A stretch of DNA of 64,000 nucleotides, taken from positions 45,200-109,199 of the forward strand of contig CAKZVK010000061.1 of the NCBI GenBank assembly GCA_937921825.1, written 5' to 3'. The notes beneath the pieces were generated by a model that did not search any database, had not been told where the DNA came from, and saw only the letters and a list, made by a program, of their open reading frames with translations. This stretch comes from an uncultured Saprospiraceae bacterium (GTDB lineage: Bacteria; Bacteroidota; Bacteroidia; Chitinophagales; Saprospiraceae). This document shows positions 18,841 through 27,949 of the stretch, piece after piece; the first letter of the stretch is position 1, and every line of letters begins with the position of its first letter. The translations under genes were made by a program, and so were the position numbers.

Positions 18841-20127
18841 TTAAGTAAGTCCGGCCTGATACTGCGCAGCTATCGCTTCTAGAGTATAGCTAGACAGATC
18901 TATAAAGGAAGGATTATCCCCCTTGCTGCGATCCATAAATACAAATTCTATAAATAGTCTTGCTTGATGTAGAAAAGCATCTTGACGTAATTTCAAATTA
19001 TAAATATCCGGATAAGATCCTAAAAACAGTTGGGTACTGTCCTCTTCTATAGAAGTAAGATTCAAAATAGGCTTTCCTACGTGCAGAAAATCTACCACTT
19101 TACTCGGAAGGTGATAATCTGTACTATTGCCAAAATTCATAACGATATCTACCTGCTGCATGGCACTCAAGGTCTCCGATCTATTCTTAAAACCATGGAG
19201 GACCATAAAGCGTCTTATCTCTGGATATAAATCAAACATCGGATAAGAATTTCGATCCATCTGACCTACAAAATGAAACTGAATTTTGTCAAATAGTGTC
19301 TCATCAAAAGCATGCAAGTACTTTAGGAACTTTAGGAATAACAAAGGAGATCTTACCCCATCATAAAAGGAACCGAAATACCCCAAATGAATCTTGGCAG
19401 GATAAAGCTGCATATCATAACTGCTCTCAGCAGATTCATTGTGGAATAAGGGTGGCATCACTGTCATCTTCCCACTCTGTCCAGAAAATAACTTCGCATA
19501 GCGGTCCTTCGCTTTTTCATTGGTCAGGGAGATACTGTCCGCTAACTCAAAAGTCAATGCCTCAGCTTTCTTGTTCTTCTCTGCATACTTCTCAAAATTG
19601 TTGACCCAAAATTCTTTTGAATAGCAAAAGGGATCTTGGATGTCCATATGCCAGTGTACGTTAGGGCTAGCTTGCTTTAGACTCTTAGCTATCCAATGAC
19701 AGGTAAAAGGCAAGCCGACAGACACTATATGGGTGATTGCACGATTGGCAATAATTTCCTTTCCTTTCTCTATACCTGGCTTAAGAAAAAGTTGGCTACC
19801 ATCAGGCCAATAATTTTTTCGCCAAGTCTTATCTACTACCCATTCTGTTAATCTATTAAGCAATCCTGATTGAGGAACAGAGGTAGTGACTTCATTTCTT
19901 CTCTCATTTGCTCCTCTTAGATTATAGAGCTTATCCTTTAGGGTATTGTGACCAGCGCGATAGACAGCTACTCCATTAATCTCTTCATCTGTATAGCCAC
20001 TACGCTGAGTGGTCAATATGGACACCTCATTTCCTTGACTTGCAAAGTACTCTGCTATGGGCTGCCACCTTAGGGTATTAGGTGTCTGAGCTGGCAGGTA
20101 TTGTGATATTATAATCAGGAGTCGCAG
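18841..20127 (-). CDS. Glycosyltransferase, GT4-like, probable CTG start
   Basis: The ORF track starts this gene at GTG 20025, inside the first Rossmann fold. The frame stays open upstream and encodes RLLIIISQYLPAQTPNTLRW, which is exactly the missing first beta strand and acceptor loop of a GT-B glycosyltransferase. No ATG, GTG or TTG exists in that stretch. The best candidate start is CTG at 20127, giving about 428 residues. The C-terminal donor-site half contains HLPSKVVDFLHVGKPIL. It lies just downstream of the flippase gene, so it probably belongs to a surface-polysaccharide pathway. Sugar specificity unknown. Confidence 0.8.
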   Translation of the reverse strand: MRLLIIISQYLPAQTPNTLRWQPIAEYFASQGNEVSILTTQRSGYTDEEINGVAVYRAGHNTLKDKLYNLRGANERRNEVTTSVPQSGLLNRLTEWVVDKTWRKNYWPDGSQLFLKPGIEKGKEIIANRAITHIVSVGLPFTCHWIAKSLKQASPNVHWHMDIQDPFCYSKEFWVNNFEKYAEKNKKAEALTFELADSISLTNEKAKDRYAKLFSGQSGKMTVMPPLFHNESAESSYDMQLYPAKIHLGYFGSFYDGVRSPLLFLKFLKYLHAFDETLFDKIQFHFVGQMDRNSYPMFDLYPEIRRFMVLHGFKNRSETLSAMQQVDIVMNFGNSTDYHLPSKVVDFLHVGKPILNLTSIEEDSTQLFLGSYPDIYNLKLRQDAFLHQARLFIEFVFMDRSKGDNPSFIDLSSYTLEAIAAQYQAGLT

Positions 20128-20137
20128 TGCAAAAATA

Positions 20138-21421
20138 TTAGTTAAGATAAAAGATAAAGCACAAGGTAAGAACTATAAATACTAAAGCATATTTACTCCA
20201 CTCTAAGAAGCGAATATCTGTCCGCTTATGGATGAGCACAAAGTAACTCAGTAAATAGGTCACTACATTAAAAAATATCATCGCCATCAGAAATGGAGCT
20301 AATCCAATTTGTAAGGCGAAGATGGCAATTATAATCTGCACAAGACTATAGCACAGTACCCAAGAGGAGAATTTCTTAGTGATGCCCAAACTATAGCAAA
20401 CTATATCTACAGGATTAAAAATCAGAATAGACAAGGCTAATAATATCAGAAGCTGCAACTCATAGACATAGTCCCCGAACGTCAGAGGGAAAAAACTCAA
20501 AATGTAAGGAGATAGAAAAATTCCTACTACCGCTACAAAGTATATATTGTTCCCTCTGATAAAACTGGTAAAAACCTTTCTGAAATCTTCTCGGCTTTCA
20601 GCATTACTGAGCATCGGAAATACTACCTGCTCTATGGCGTTATAAGCAGACAGAAGAGGTCTCATGATAATCCGTTTCAGTAGATCATAAATGCCTAGTA
20701 CTTGTGCTCCTAGAAAGTGATGCACTAAAAAAGTATCCAAGTAAGACATCCCTATACCCAAAGACTTTTCTGCAAGCGCATATTTTCCATAGTTCCAATG
20801 CTTAGCTCGCACTGATCGAGAACCTCCTTTAGGAATTGATAAATAGCTCAATGTAGAAAATAGAATAATAGTAGTGATCAAGTACTTGACTAGCTGACCA
20901 ATTATAAGCGCATAGATACCAAACCCAAAAAATAAAAGCAGTAGCGTCATAATAAAGGTCACCACTACACCGATCAACTCTATGATCGCAAATTTTCTAA
21001 TTTCCAGATTCTTCTTGAGTCCTGCATTCTGCACACTGGTGTAAGCGGCTAAAAACAAAATCGGTAATAACCATAGATATATGATACTAAGCTCTGGCGC
21101 TTCATAGTAACTAGCCATTAGAAAAGAGACACATAGTCCTACTAGGGCAGCTGTGATACTTACAAAAATATTTATTCTGAATACTGCTCCATAGTCCTCC
21201 TTGAGTGGCTTGGCTTCATGTATCAGCGAACTGACAAAACTAAACTCCATAATACCTGCTGGTATAAAGATCAATGCAGAAACAAGAAAATAATGCCCAA
21301 GGTCTGCTGCGTCTACTTTGTTGGCTATGAAATAATACAAGACCAACTGTAGTAGCAAAGTCACTACTGCTGAGCCTAAGGTCCACTTGGAATGGGAGAA
21401 TATTTTAGCGAGATAGTTCAC
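20138..21421 (-). CDS. Polysaccharide flippase (Wzx/MATE-like)
   Basis: The 427-residue integral membrane protein has about 12 hydrophobic helices and resembles polysaccharide-synthesis flippases (YFLVSALIFIPAGIMEFSF, then GIYDLLKRIIMRPLLSAYNA). These move lipid-linked oligosaccharide across the inner membrane. It is transcribed with the following glycosyltransferase, whose probable start lies within about 10 bases of its stop. It lies downstream of the rpoN terminator, so the pair probably has a separate promoter. Confidence 0.85.
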   Translation of the reverse strand: MNYLAKIFSHSKWTLGSAVVTLLLQLVLYYFIANKVDAADLGHYFLVSALIFIPAGIMEFSFVSSLIHEAKPLKEDYGAVFRINIFVSITAALVGLCVSFLMASYYEAPELSIIYLWLLPILFLAAYTSVQNAGLKKNLEIRKFAIIELIGVVVTFIMTLLLLFFGFGIYALIIGQLVKYLITTIILFSTLSYLSIPKGGSRSVRAKHWNYGKYALAEKSLGIGMSYLDTFLVHHFLGAQVLGIYDLLKRIIMRPLLSAYNAIEQVVFPMLSNAESREDFRKVFTSFIRGNNIYFVAVVGIFLSPYILSFFPLTFGDYVYELQLLILLALSILIFNPVDIVCYSLGITKKFSSWVLCYSLVQIIIAIFALQIGLAPFLMAMIFFNVVTYLLSYFVLIHKRTDIRFLEWSKYALVFIVLTLCFIFYLN

Positions 21422-21462
21422 TAGAAGGAAAGCTGTATGAATGTGGTCATCACTGTAAAATT

Positions 21463-21495
21463 AAAAAAAGCCCCTCCATACATCTATGGAGAGAC
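21463..21495 (-). terminator. rpoN terminator
   Basis: On the minus strand the stem GTCTCTCCATA/TATGGAGGGGC with a GATG loop is followed by seven T. It separates rpoN from the flippase gene. Confidence 0.88.
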
Positions 21496-21530
21496 TTTTA
21501 ATTACGTGAGTTATCTTTCAGGTCTTAGAC

Positions 21531-23009
21531 CTATAATTCTTTTCTTAGTCTAGCAACGGGGATATTAAGCTGCTCTCTGTACTTAGCTACAGTTCTACGA
21601 GCGATATTATATCCTTTTTGCTGTAGATGCTCTTTTAGTTTTTCGTCAGAAGCAGGCTTCTTTTTATCCTCAGCAGAGATGATATCCGTAAGGATATTTT
21701 TCACCTCTAATGTAGAGACTTCCTTACCATCCTGAGTAGTAATAGACTCAGAGAAGAAATCCTTTAACCTTTTAGTGCCGAACTCGGTCTGCACAAACTT
21801 ACTGTTAGCAACTCTAGAAATAGTAGAGATATCTAATCCTGTAATTTCTGCTATATCCTTTAGGATCATCGGCTTCAAGGTTCTGTCATCTCCTGTCAGA
21901 AAGTACTGCTCTTGAAAATGCATGATCGCATACATCGTATTGTACAGCGTCTCTTGTCTCTGCTTGATCGCATCGATGAACCACTTAGCAGAATCAATTT
22001 TCTGCTTGATGAACATTACAGCTTCTTTTTCTTTCTTTCCTGCTCTCCTACCCTTGGTGTTATCCTTGAAAGTATTCAGCATATCCATATAGTGATCATT
22101 GATCCTAAGGTCTGGCGCATTCTTACTGTTCAGGGTAAGCTCTAGACCATCTCTATTATTGATCAGAAAATCTGGTACTATATATTGATTGACACCATTA
22201 TTAGAAGAGGCAAAGCCGCTAGCCGGTTTCGGATTAAGCTTTAAGATTTCTTCGATAGCTGCTTTGAGTTCAGATTCTGATATGAACAGATTCTTCTGCA
22301 GCTTCTGGTAATGTTTCTTTGTGAATTGTTCGAAGTGGTTTTCCAGAATCTTTTGAGCCAATTGTTTTGGCTTTCTATGCATTTCTGGCTCTCTGTCTAT
22401 CTTATCTCTAATCTGTAGAAGTAGGCATTCTTGAAGATCACGAGCACCTACACCTGCAGGTTCTAGTTTTTGAATCTTTGCTAATGAAGCAAATATCTCT
22501 TTTTCGCTAACTTCTATATTCTGAGTAAACATCAGGTCATCCATTATAGATAACATGTCTCTTCTAATATATCCGTCACTGTCTATGCTACCAATCAGTT
22601 GGTTGGCAATAGTGAATTCTTTTTCACTATCTATATCCATCATCCCTAATTGCTTTTCTAGGTACTCATGGAAACTACCATTCAGGGCGATGGGAATATT
22701 CTTGTCCTCTAGATCTTGAGATGATTCAGTTTTCATTTTATAACTGATAGGATCATCCTCCATATATTCAGTCAGATAATCATCTAACTCAAAGTCTTCA
22801 GCTTTTGGCTCATCATCCTCGTCTTTATCATTCTCTAAGTCATAGACCTCACCTGCGTCATCACTTTCATCCAATGCAGGATTAGACTCCAATTCCTCTT
22901 GGATACGCTGATCTAGGGTAGCTGTGGGTATTTGGAGTAATTTCATTAGCTGAATCTGTTGTGGAGACAGCTTTTGAAGCATTCTTTGACTAATATTCTG
23001 CTTGAGCAT
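21531..23009 (-). CDS. rpoN: RNA polymerase sigma-54 factor
   Basis: The 492-residue protein contains all sigma-54 parts. Region I is Gln/Leu-rich (SQRMLQKLSPQQIQLMKLLQ), followed by an acidic region II, the core-binding domain, an HTH region (LKDIAEITGLDISTISRVAN) and the RpoN box ARRTVAKYRE near the C-terminus. It directs RNA polymerase to -24/-12 promoters and needs AAA+ activators, none of which is in this window. It is monocistronic here, with its own terminator and an inverted repeat upstream. Confidence 0.97.
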   Translation of the reverse strand: MLKQNISQRMLQKLSPQQIQLMKLLQIPTATLDQRIQEELESNPALDESDDAGEVYDLENDKDEDDEPKAEDFELDDYLTEYMEDDPISYKMKTESSQDLEDKNIPIALNGSFHEYLEKQLGMMDIDSEKEFTIANQLIGSIDSDGYIRRDMLSIMDDLMFTQNIEVSEKEIFASLAKIQKLEPAGVGARDLQECLLLQIRDKIDREPEMHRKPKQLAQKILENHFEQFTKKHYQKLQKNLFISESELKAAIEEILKLNPKPASGFASSNNGVNQYIVPDFLINNRDGLELTLNSKNAPDLRINDHYMDMLNTFKDNTKGRRAGKKEKEAVMFIKQKIDSAKWFIDAIKQRQETLYNTMYAIMHFQEQYFLTGDDRTLKPMILKDIAEITGLDISTISRVANSKFVQTEFGTKRLKDFFSESITTQDGKEVSTLEVKNILTDIISAEDKKKPASDEKLKEHLQQKGYNIARRTVAKYREQLNIPVARLRKEL

Positions 23010-23055
23010 AGTAATTTGTACTTATATTAACAATCGAGGTTTCAATCTCGTTCAT

Positions 23056-23077
23056 AATCGACTGTATTTAGTCGATT
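23056..23077. promoter_or_regulatory. Inverted repeat between rpoN and the aminopeptidase gene
   Basis: AATCGACT-GTATTT-AGTCGATT is a perfect 8-bp inverted repeat 47 bases upstream of the rpoN start. A second smaller one (CGAG/CTCG) lies next to it. There is no T-run, so an operator or 5'-UTR hairpin of rpoN is more likely than a terminator. Confidence 0.4.
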
Positions 23078-23173
23078 CTCTAATGAATAGACAATAATAA
23101 TGCCATATTAAATAATATGTTAATATTTAACTCATTTATTATCAATTAAAAACACATTTGTATAAATTATAAT

Positions 23174-24949
23174 ATGTTAATAACTCAGCGTTTGCAGGCT
23201 TTAAGAGCTAAGATGAAGCAAGAGGGAGTAGCCGCCTATATAATGCCACTAAGTGATCCCCACCAAAGCGAATACCCCGCTACTTACTGGAAAAGCCTAG
23301 CTTATATATCAGGATTTACTGGATCAGCAGGAACTGTGATGGTAAGTCAAGATCATGCAGGTCTCTGGACAGATTCAAGATACTTCATCCAAGGAGAGCA
23401 AGAACTAGAAGGGTCTTCTTTCGAGTTACATAAAATGAATGTGCAGCACCATCCTGGCTATATAGAATGGTTACAAAGCAATCTTAAAAAAGGCGACATA
23501 GTGATCGCTGACGGGCCTATGATTTCACTCGCTCAAAAGGATAAATGGTCAAAAAAGCTCTCAGAAGCGGGTATTAAACTCAAAACAACCGCTGATTTTA
23601 TAGATTCTACCTGGGAAAATCGTCCACAACTCCCTGATACAGCCATTTTTGAGCATGAAATAAGCTATGCCGGGCAGTCTCGAGCAGAAAAACTAGCGGA
23701 AGTCAGAAAAGGCATGGCAGAGAAAGAGGCTGATTACCACCTAGTCACTACGCTGGATGATATAGCTTGGATTCTTAACCTTAGAGGAAGCGATGTAGAA
23801 TGTAATCCAGTATTTGTATCCTTTCTCCTCATTGCTAAGGATAAGACACAGCTCTTTATCAATGAAGCCAAAGTCCCATCAGCTCTAAAAGAAAAACTGC
23901 TGAAGGATGGAATCACTATTCAGGCTTATAACGACATCAGTTCATACTTGTCTAAGCTACAGCAGTCAGACAGAGTACTCATCAATAATGGGAGTATCAA
24001 TGTACAATTACACGAGGCTCTATCTGATGCCACTACTATAAATGGAAAGATCATCAGTAGACACCTGAAGGCTATAAAGAATACGACCGAAATAGATCAC
24101 TTTAGAAGAGTCCATGTAAAAGATGCAGTCGCTCTGACTCATGCCTTCTATTGGTTAGAACAGACAGTCAAAGAAAGAACTGTCACAGAATATGAGTTTG
24201 CCGCTAAAATCGGTGAATGCCGCAGTCAACAGCAAGGATATTTCGGAGAAAGCTTTAGTGCTATAGTTGGGTATAAAGGCAATGGAGCTATTATTCATTA
24301 CAGACCGGCTCTAGAAACTGCTGCAGAAATTACTTACGATGGGATCTTACTAGTGGACTCTGGTGGACAATATATAGACGGTACTACTGACATAACACGT
24401 ACGATTACCTTCTCCCCTCCCCCAGCAGAACAAAAGAATGCCTACACAAGAGTACTCAAAGGGCATATAGCTCTTGCCAAAGCGGTCTTTCCTGAAGGGA
24501 CAACTGGTGGACAATTGGACACCTTAGCCAGACATAGCCTCTGGGAGGATGGATTAAATTACGGGCATGGAACTGGTCATGGTGTAGGTTTCTTTCTAAA
24601 TGTTCACGAGCCTCCTCAGGGATTCGCTCCTGGAGCGACGGGTAGAGCTACCAGTAGCCAAAAACCTGGAATGGTCACCTCTAATGAACCTGGACACTAT
24701 GTTACTGATAAGTATGGGATAAGAATAGAGAATCTCATTCTAACCAAGCAATCCAAGACAGAAGGATTTCTAGAATTTGAAACCATCACCTACTTTCCCA
24801 TTGATACACAGTTGATAGATTTCAGTCTACTGACTAAAGGAGAAGTAGATTGGCTCAATGCTTATCATGAAGAGGTCAAGACCAAGGTATGTCCTCAGTT
24901 AGATGGTGTCTATAAAGCATGGATGGAAGAGAAGTGTAAGCCGGTATAA
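23174..24949 (+). CDS. Xaa-Pro aminopeptidase (M24B, APP type)
   Basis: The 591-residue cytosolic metallopeptidase removes an N-terminal residue preceding proline. It has the three-domain long form: two creatinase-like N-domains and a C-terminal pita-bread M24 domain. Metal ligands are visible as LLVDSGGQYIDGTTDITRT (two Asp), GHGTGHGVGFFLNVHE (His), NEPGHY (Glu) and GIRIENL (Glu). The family C-terminal extension is present. It is monocistronic and convergent with ilvA. Confidence 0.95.
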   Translation: MLITQRLQALRAKMKQEGVAAYIMPLSDPHQSEYPATYWKSLAYISGFTGSAGTVMVSQDHAGLWTDSRYFIQGEQELEGSSFELHKMNVQHHPGYIEWLQSNLKKGDIVIADGPMISLAQKDKWSKKLSEAGIKLKTTADFIDSTWENRPQLPDTAIFEHEISYAGQSRAEKLAEVRKGMAEKEADYHLVTTLDDIAWILNLRGSDVECNPVFVSFLLIAKDKTQLFINEAKVPSALKEKLLKDGITIQAYNDISSYLSKLQQSDRVLINNGSINVQLHEALSDATTINGKIISRHLKAIKNTTEIDHFRRVHVKDAVALTHAFYWLEQTVKERTVTEYEFAAKIGECRSQQQGYFGESFSAIVGYKGNGAIIHYRPALETAAEITYDGILLVDSGGQYIDGTTDITRTITFSPPPAEQKNAYTRVLKGHIALAKAVFPEGTTGGQLDTLARHSLWEDGLNYGHGTGHGVGFFLNVHEPPQGFAPGATGRATSSQKPGMVTSNEPGHYVTDKYGIRIENLILTKQSKTEGFLEFETITYFPIDTQLIDFSLLTKGEVDWLNAYHEEVKTKVCPQLDGVYKAWMEEKCKPV

Positions 24950-24990
24950 CTGAGACCTTTACAATTTTATTTTTGCAATAAATAAGTCTT

Positions 24991-26253
24991 CTAAACCAAC
25001 ATCTCAAACAACATCGGATTATTGTTGATGTGTTCATAGTTGATTTGCTGTTCTTTCATTCTTGCTACTAAGGGCTCAAAGTCTGAAGGAGATTCTAGTT
25101 CGATGCCCACGAGAGCTGGACCACTCTCTCTGTTATTCTTCTTTGTGTATTGGAAATGAGCGATGTCATCATTAGGACCTAGGACATTTAGAAAATCCTT
25201 CAAGGCACCCGCTCTCTGTGGAAACTTGATAATGAAGTAGTGCTTTCTGCCTTCGTATAATAGTGCCCGTTCTTTTATCTCCTGTGTCCGCTCTATATCG
25301 TTATTGCCGCCGCAGACTATAATAGCGACATTCTTACCTTTGAGCTGATCTTTCAGTTGATCTAGTGCGGCGATAGATACAGCACCAGCGGGCTCTACCA
25401 CTATGGCCTCCTCGTTATACAAGCCTAAGATGGTGGAGCAAATTTTTCCCTCTGGTACTAGGATATAATCATCTACAACTTCTCTGCAAATTTTATAAGT
25501 CAGATCACCTACTTCTTTGACTGCGATACCATCAGCGAAGGTATCTATCGTTTTAAGTCTCGTGAGCTTGCCATTCTCTATGGACGTCTTCATTGCCGGT
25601 GCACCTAGAGATTCCACGGCAATGACTTTCGTCTGCGGTTGTAGCGTCTTAATGTAAGAGCCCACACCTGAGATCAAACCACCACCGCCCACAGCCACCA
25701 AGATATAATCCAAAGCCTCTGACGCTTGATCTAAGATCTCCGCAGCAATTGTTCCTTGTCCTGCAATGACTTCTAGATCATTGAAGGGGTGCACAAAAGT
25801 GGTCTTGTTAATTTGTTGATCTTCTAAAGCTGCCTGATAAGCATCATCATAAGTGTCGCCTACCAAAATGATCTCGACATAATCCTTTCCAAATTTTCTG
25901 ACCTTACTGATCTTTTGATTCGGTGTGGGATTGGGCATGAATATCTTTCCTCTTATTCCTAGATGCTCACATGCAAAAGCTACTCCCTGCGCATGGTTGC
26001 CTGCACTGGCACAGACGATGCCTTTAGCTCTATCACTTGGACTTAGCGTACACATCTTATTATAAGCCCCTCTAATCTTGAAAGAACGAACCGCTTGCAT
26101 ATCCTCCCTCTTAAGAAAGATATTACAGTCGTACTTTTCAGAAAGATTATGGTTCTTCAGAAATGGTGTCTTAGTCACCACTTCAGAGAGCCGTGCCTTT
26201 GCCTCCTGTATCTTAGAGGCTGGTATAATAGCTGTGGACTTTGTTTCTTGCAT
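24991..26253 (-). CDS. ilvA: Threonine ammonia-lyase (threonine deaminase)
   Basis: A PLP enzyme that converts L-threonine to 2-oxobutanoate, the first step to isoleucine. The Schiff-base lysine is K59 in SFKIRGAYNKM, and the PLP phosphate loop is GGGGLISG. A short ACT-like C-terminal domain (HYFIIKFPQRAGALKDFLNV) follows, so this is the roughly 420-aa single-ACT form and not the longer E. coli form. It is the last gene of the ilv cluster, 24 bases after ilvC. The location supports a biosynthetic rather than catabolic role. Confidence 0.95.
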   Translation of the reverse strand: MQETKSTAIIPASKIQEAKARLSEVVTKTPFLKNHNLSEKYDCNIFLKREDMQAVRSFKIRGAYNKMCTLSPSDRAKGIVCASAGNHAQGVAFACEHLGIRGKIFMPNPTPNQKISKVRKFGKDYVEIILVGDTYDDAYQAALEDQQINKTTFVHPFNDLEVIAGQGTIAAEILDQASEALDYILVAVGGGGLISGVGSYIKTLQPQTKVIAVESLGAPAMKTSIENGKLTRLKTIDTFADGIAVKEVGDLTYKICREVVDDYILVPEGKICSTILGLYNEEAIVVEPAGAVSIAALDQLKDQLKGKNVAIIVCGGNNDIERTQEIKERALLYEGRKHYFIIKFPQRAGALKDFLNVLGPNDDIAHFQYTKKNNRESGPALVGIELESPSDFEPLVARMKEQQINYEHINNNPMLFEMLV

Positions 26254-26277
26254 TGATTGCTATATTACGCTTAGTAC

Positions 26278-27375
26278 CTAAAGCTTAGACTCTGTATTAC
26301 CACCGATAGTTGCGGAATAACTAGAGGCCCCGTCATTTTTAGGACGTAGGGCACGTACAGCTCTACCTGCAGTCCACATCTCAGAATTTTTAAGCTCATC
26401 CAGTTCTTCTTGTAATTTCTCTCTATAGTCTGACTGACTGTTGCTATCTATGGACAACTGTGCCTCATGTCCCGCAGCGACACTATCGTAGAGTTCTGCA
26501 AACACGGGTGCAGTCGCATCTCTGAATTTCTTCCACCAATCAAGAGCACCTCTCTGTGCCGTCGTAGAACAGTTGGCATACATCCAGTCCATACCGTTTT
26601 CTGCGATGAGTGGATAGAGTGATTCAGTTGCTTCCTCTACTGTCTCATTAAAAGCTTCTGACGGTGAATGCCCTCTTTCTCGGAGTAAATTGTACTGTGC
26701 CGCAAACAACCCTTGTATAGCGCCCATAAGCGTTCCTCTCTCACCTGTCAGATCAGAGTAGACTTCTCTCTTAAAGGTCGTCTCGAATAGGTAACCGGAA
26801 CCGATACCAATACCCAAAGCCACAACTCTATCTTTAGCTCTGCCTGTGGCATCCTGAAAAATAGCATAGCTGGAATTCAAGCCTTTACCTGCCAGGAATA
26901 ATCGTCGCAAACTGGTTCCCGATCCCTTAGGCGCGGCTAGAATGACATCTATATCGTCAGGTGGAATGATGCCAGTTCTTTCTTTATAGGTTATACCGAA
27001 GCCATGTGAAAAATACAGTGCCTTTCCTTTGGTCAAAAAGGGTTTGATTGTAGGCCACACAGCTATCTGTGCTGCATCTGATAGTAAGTACTGAATAATC
27101 GTTGCCTTATCACAAGCTTCTTCTATAGAAAACAAGGTTTCTCCTGGCACAAAACCATCTGCGATTGCTTTGTCGTATGAAGGAGAAGGTGACCGCTGTC
27201 CAATGATTACTTTGAAGCCATTGTCTTTGAGATTCAGTGCTTGACCTGGGCCTTGTACACCATAGCCGATAATGGCTATTGTCTCCTCTTTTAGTGTTTC
27301 TTGCGCTTTGGCTAGAGAGAACTCCTCTCTAGTAACCACGTTTTCTTCTACGCCTCCGAAATTAATTTTTGCCAT
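26278..27375 (-). CDS. ilvC: Ketol-acid reductoisomerase
   Basis: It isomerises and reduces acetolactate or acetohydroxybutyrate with NAD(P)H and Mg2+. The nucleotide-binding loop is GYGVQGPGQALNLKDNG, then IGQR. Metal and substrate residues lie in DLTGERGTLMGAIQG and ESLYPLIAENGMDWMYANCS. At 365 residues it is a class I-size enzyme; the sequence style is closer to fungal/plant-type KARI than to short bacterial ones. It lies 42 bases after ilvN. Confidence 0.96.
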   Translation of the reverse strand: MAKINFGGVEENVVTREEFSLAKAQETLKEETIAIIGYGVQGPGQALNLKDNGFKVIIGQRSPSPSYDKAIADGFVPGETLFSIEEACDKATIIQYLLSDAAQIAVWPTIKPFLTKGKALYFSHGFGITYKERTGIIPPDDIDVILAAPKGSGTSLRRLFLAGKGLNSSYAIFQDATGRAKDRVVALGIGIGSGYLFETTFKREVYSDLTGERGTLMGAIQGLFAAQYNLLRERGHSPSEAFNETVEEATESLYPLIAENGMDWMYANCSTTAQRGALDWWKKFRDATAPVFAELYDSVAAGHEAQLSIDSNSQSDYREKLQEELDELKNSEMWTAGRAVRALRPKNDGASSYSATIGGNTESKL

Positions 27376-27417
27376 ATCCTTATTAAGTCTAATTGATGTT
27401 TATAATTATTTCACTTT

Positions 27418-27945
27418 TTATGCACCCATCGCTTTTAGATAGGTGTTTAGTCTTTCCATTGGTTTTACGATAGCCACCCTACAGGATCTCACAAATTCGT
27501 AGATGCCATAGTTTTGCAATTCTTCTAGTAAGGCCTCTGTCTCTTCTGTATAGCCTGTCTTTTGTATGACTATATACTCTTTTTCGATTCTTAGAATTTT
27601 TGCATCATATTTACGAACTAGGTTTTCCAGCGTATCACCCTCGAAGAAAGCTGCCGTTGGTACTTTGTATAAGGCTATTTCCTGATAGACCAAGTCACTG
27701 TTATCATAATGAAACGCCTTGAGCACATCTATTTGCTTGTCTATATTCGCTATCACCTTTTTGACCAAGGCCTCAGTAGCTTTGACTACAACTATGATCT
27801 TATGAATGCCAGGAATAGCTGATTTAGATGCAGAAAGGCTCTCAATATTGATGTGCCTACGGGTAATAATACCTACTACTCTACTCAAGACCCCTGTCTT
27901 GTTTTCCGAGAAGATTGTTAGTGTATATTCTTTTTCCATCTTCAT
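27418..27945 (-). CDS. ilvN: Acetolactate synthase small (regulatory) subunit
   Basis: The 175-residue protein has an N-terminal ACT domain (YTLTIFSENKTGVLSRVVGIITRRHINIESLS) and a second ACT-like half. It binds the IlvB catalytic subunit and normally confers valine feedback inhibition. It starts 4 bases after the ilvB stop, a typical translationally linked pair. Confidence 0.95.
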   Translation of the reverse strand: MKMEKEYTLTIFSENKTGVLSRVVGIITRRHINIESLSASKSAIPGIHKIIVVVKATEALVKKVIANIDKQIDVLKAFHYDNSDLVYQEIALYKVPTAAFFEGDTLENLVRKYDAKILRIEKEYIVIQKTGYTEETEALLEELQNYGIYEFVRSCRVAIVKPMERLNTYLKAMGA

Positions 27946-27949
27946 TCTT

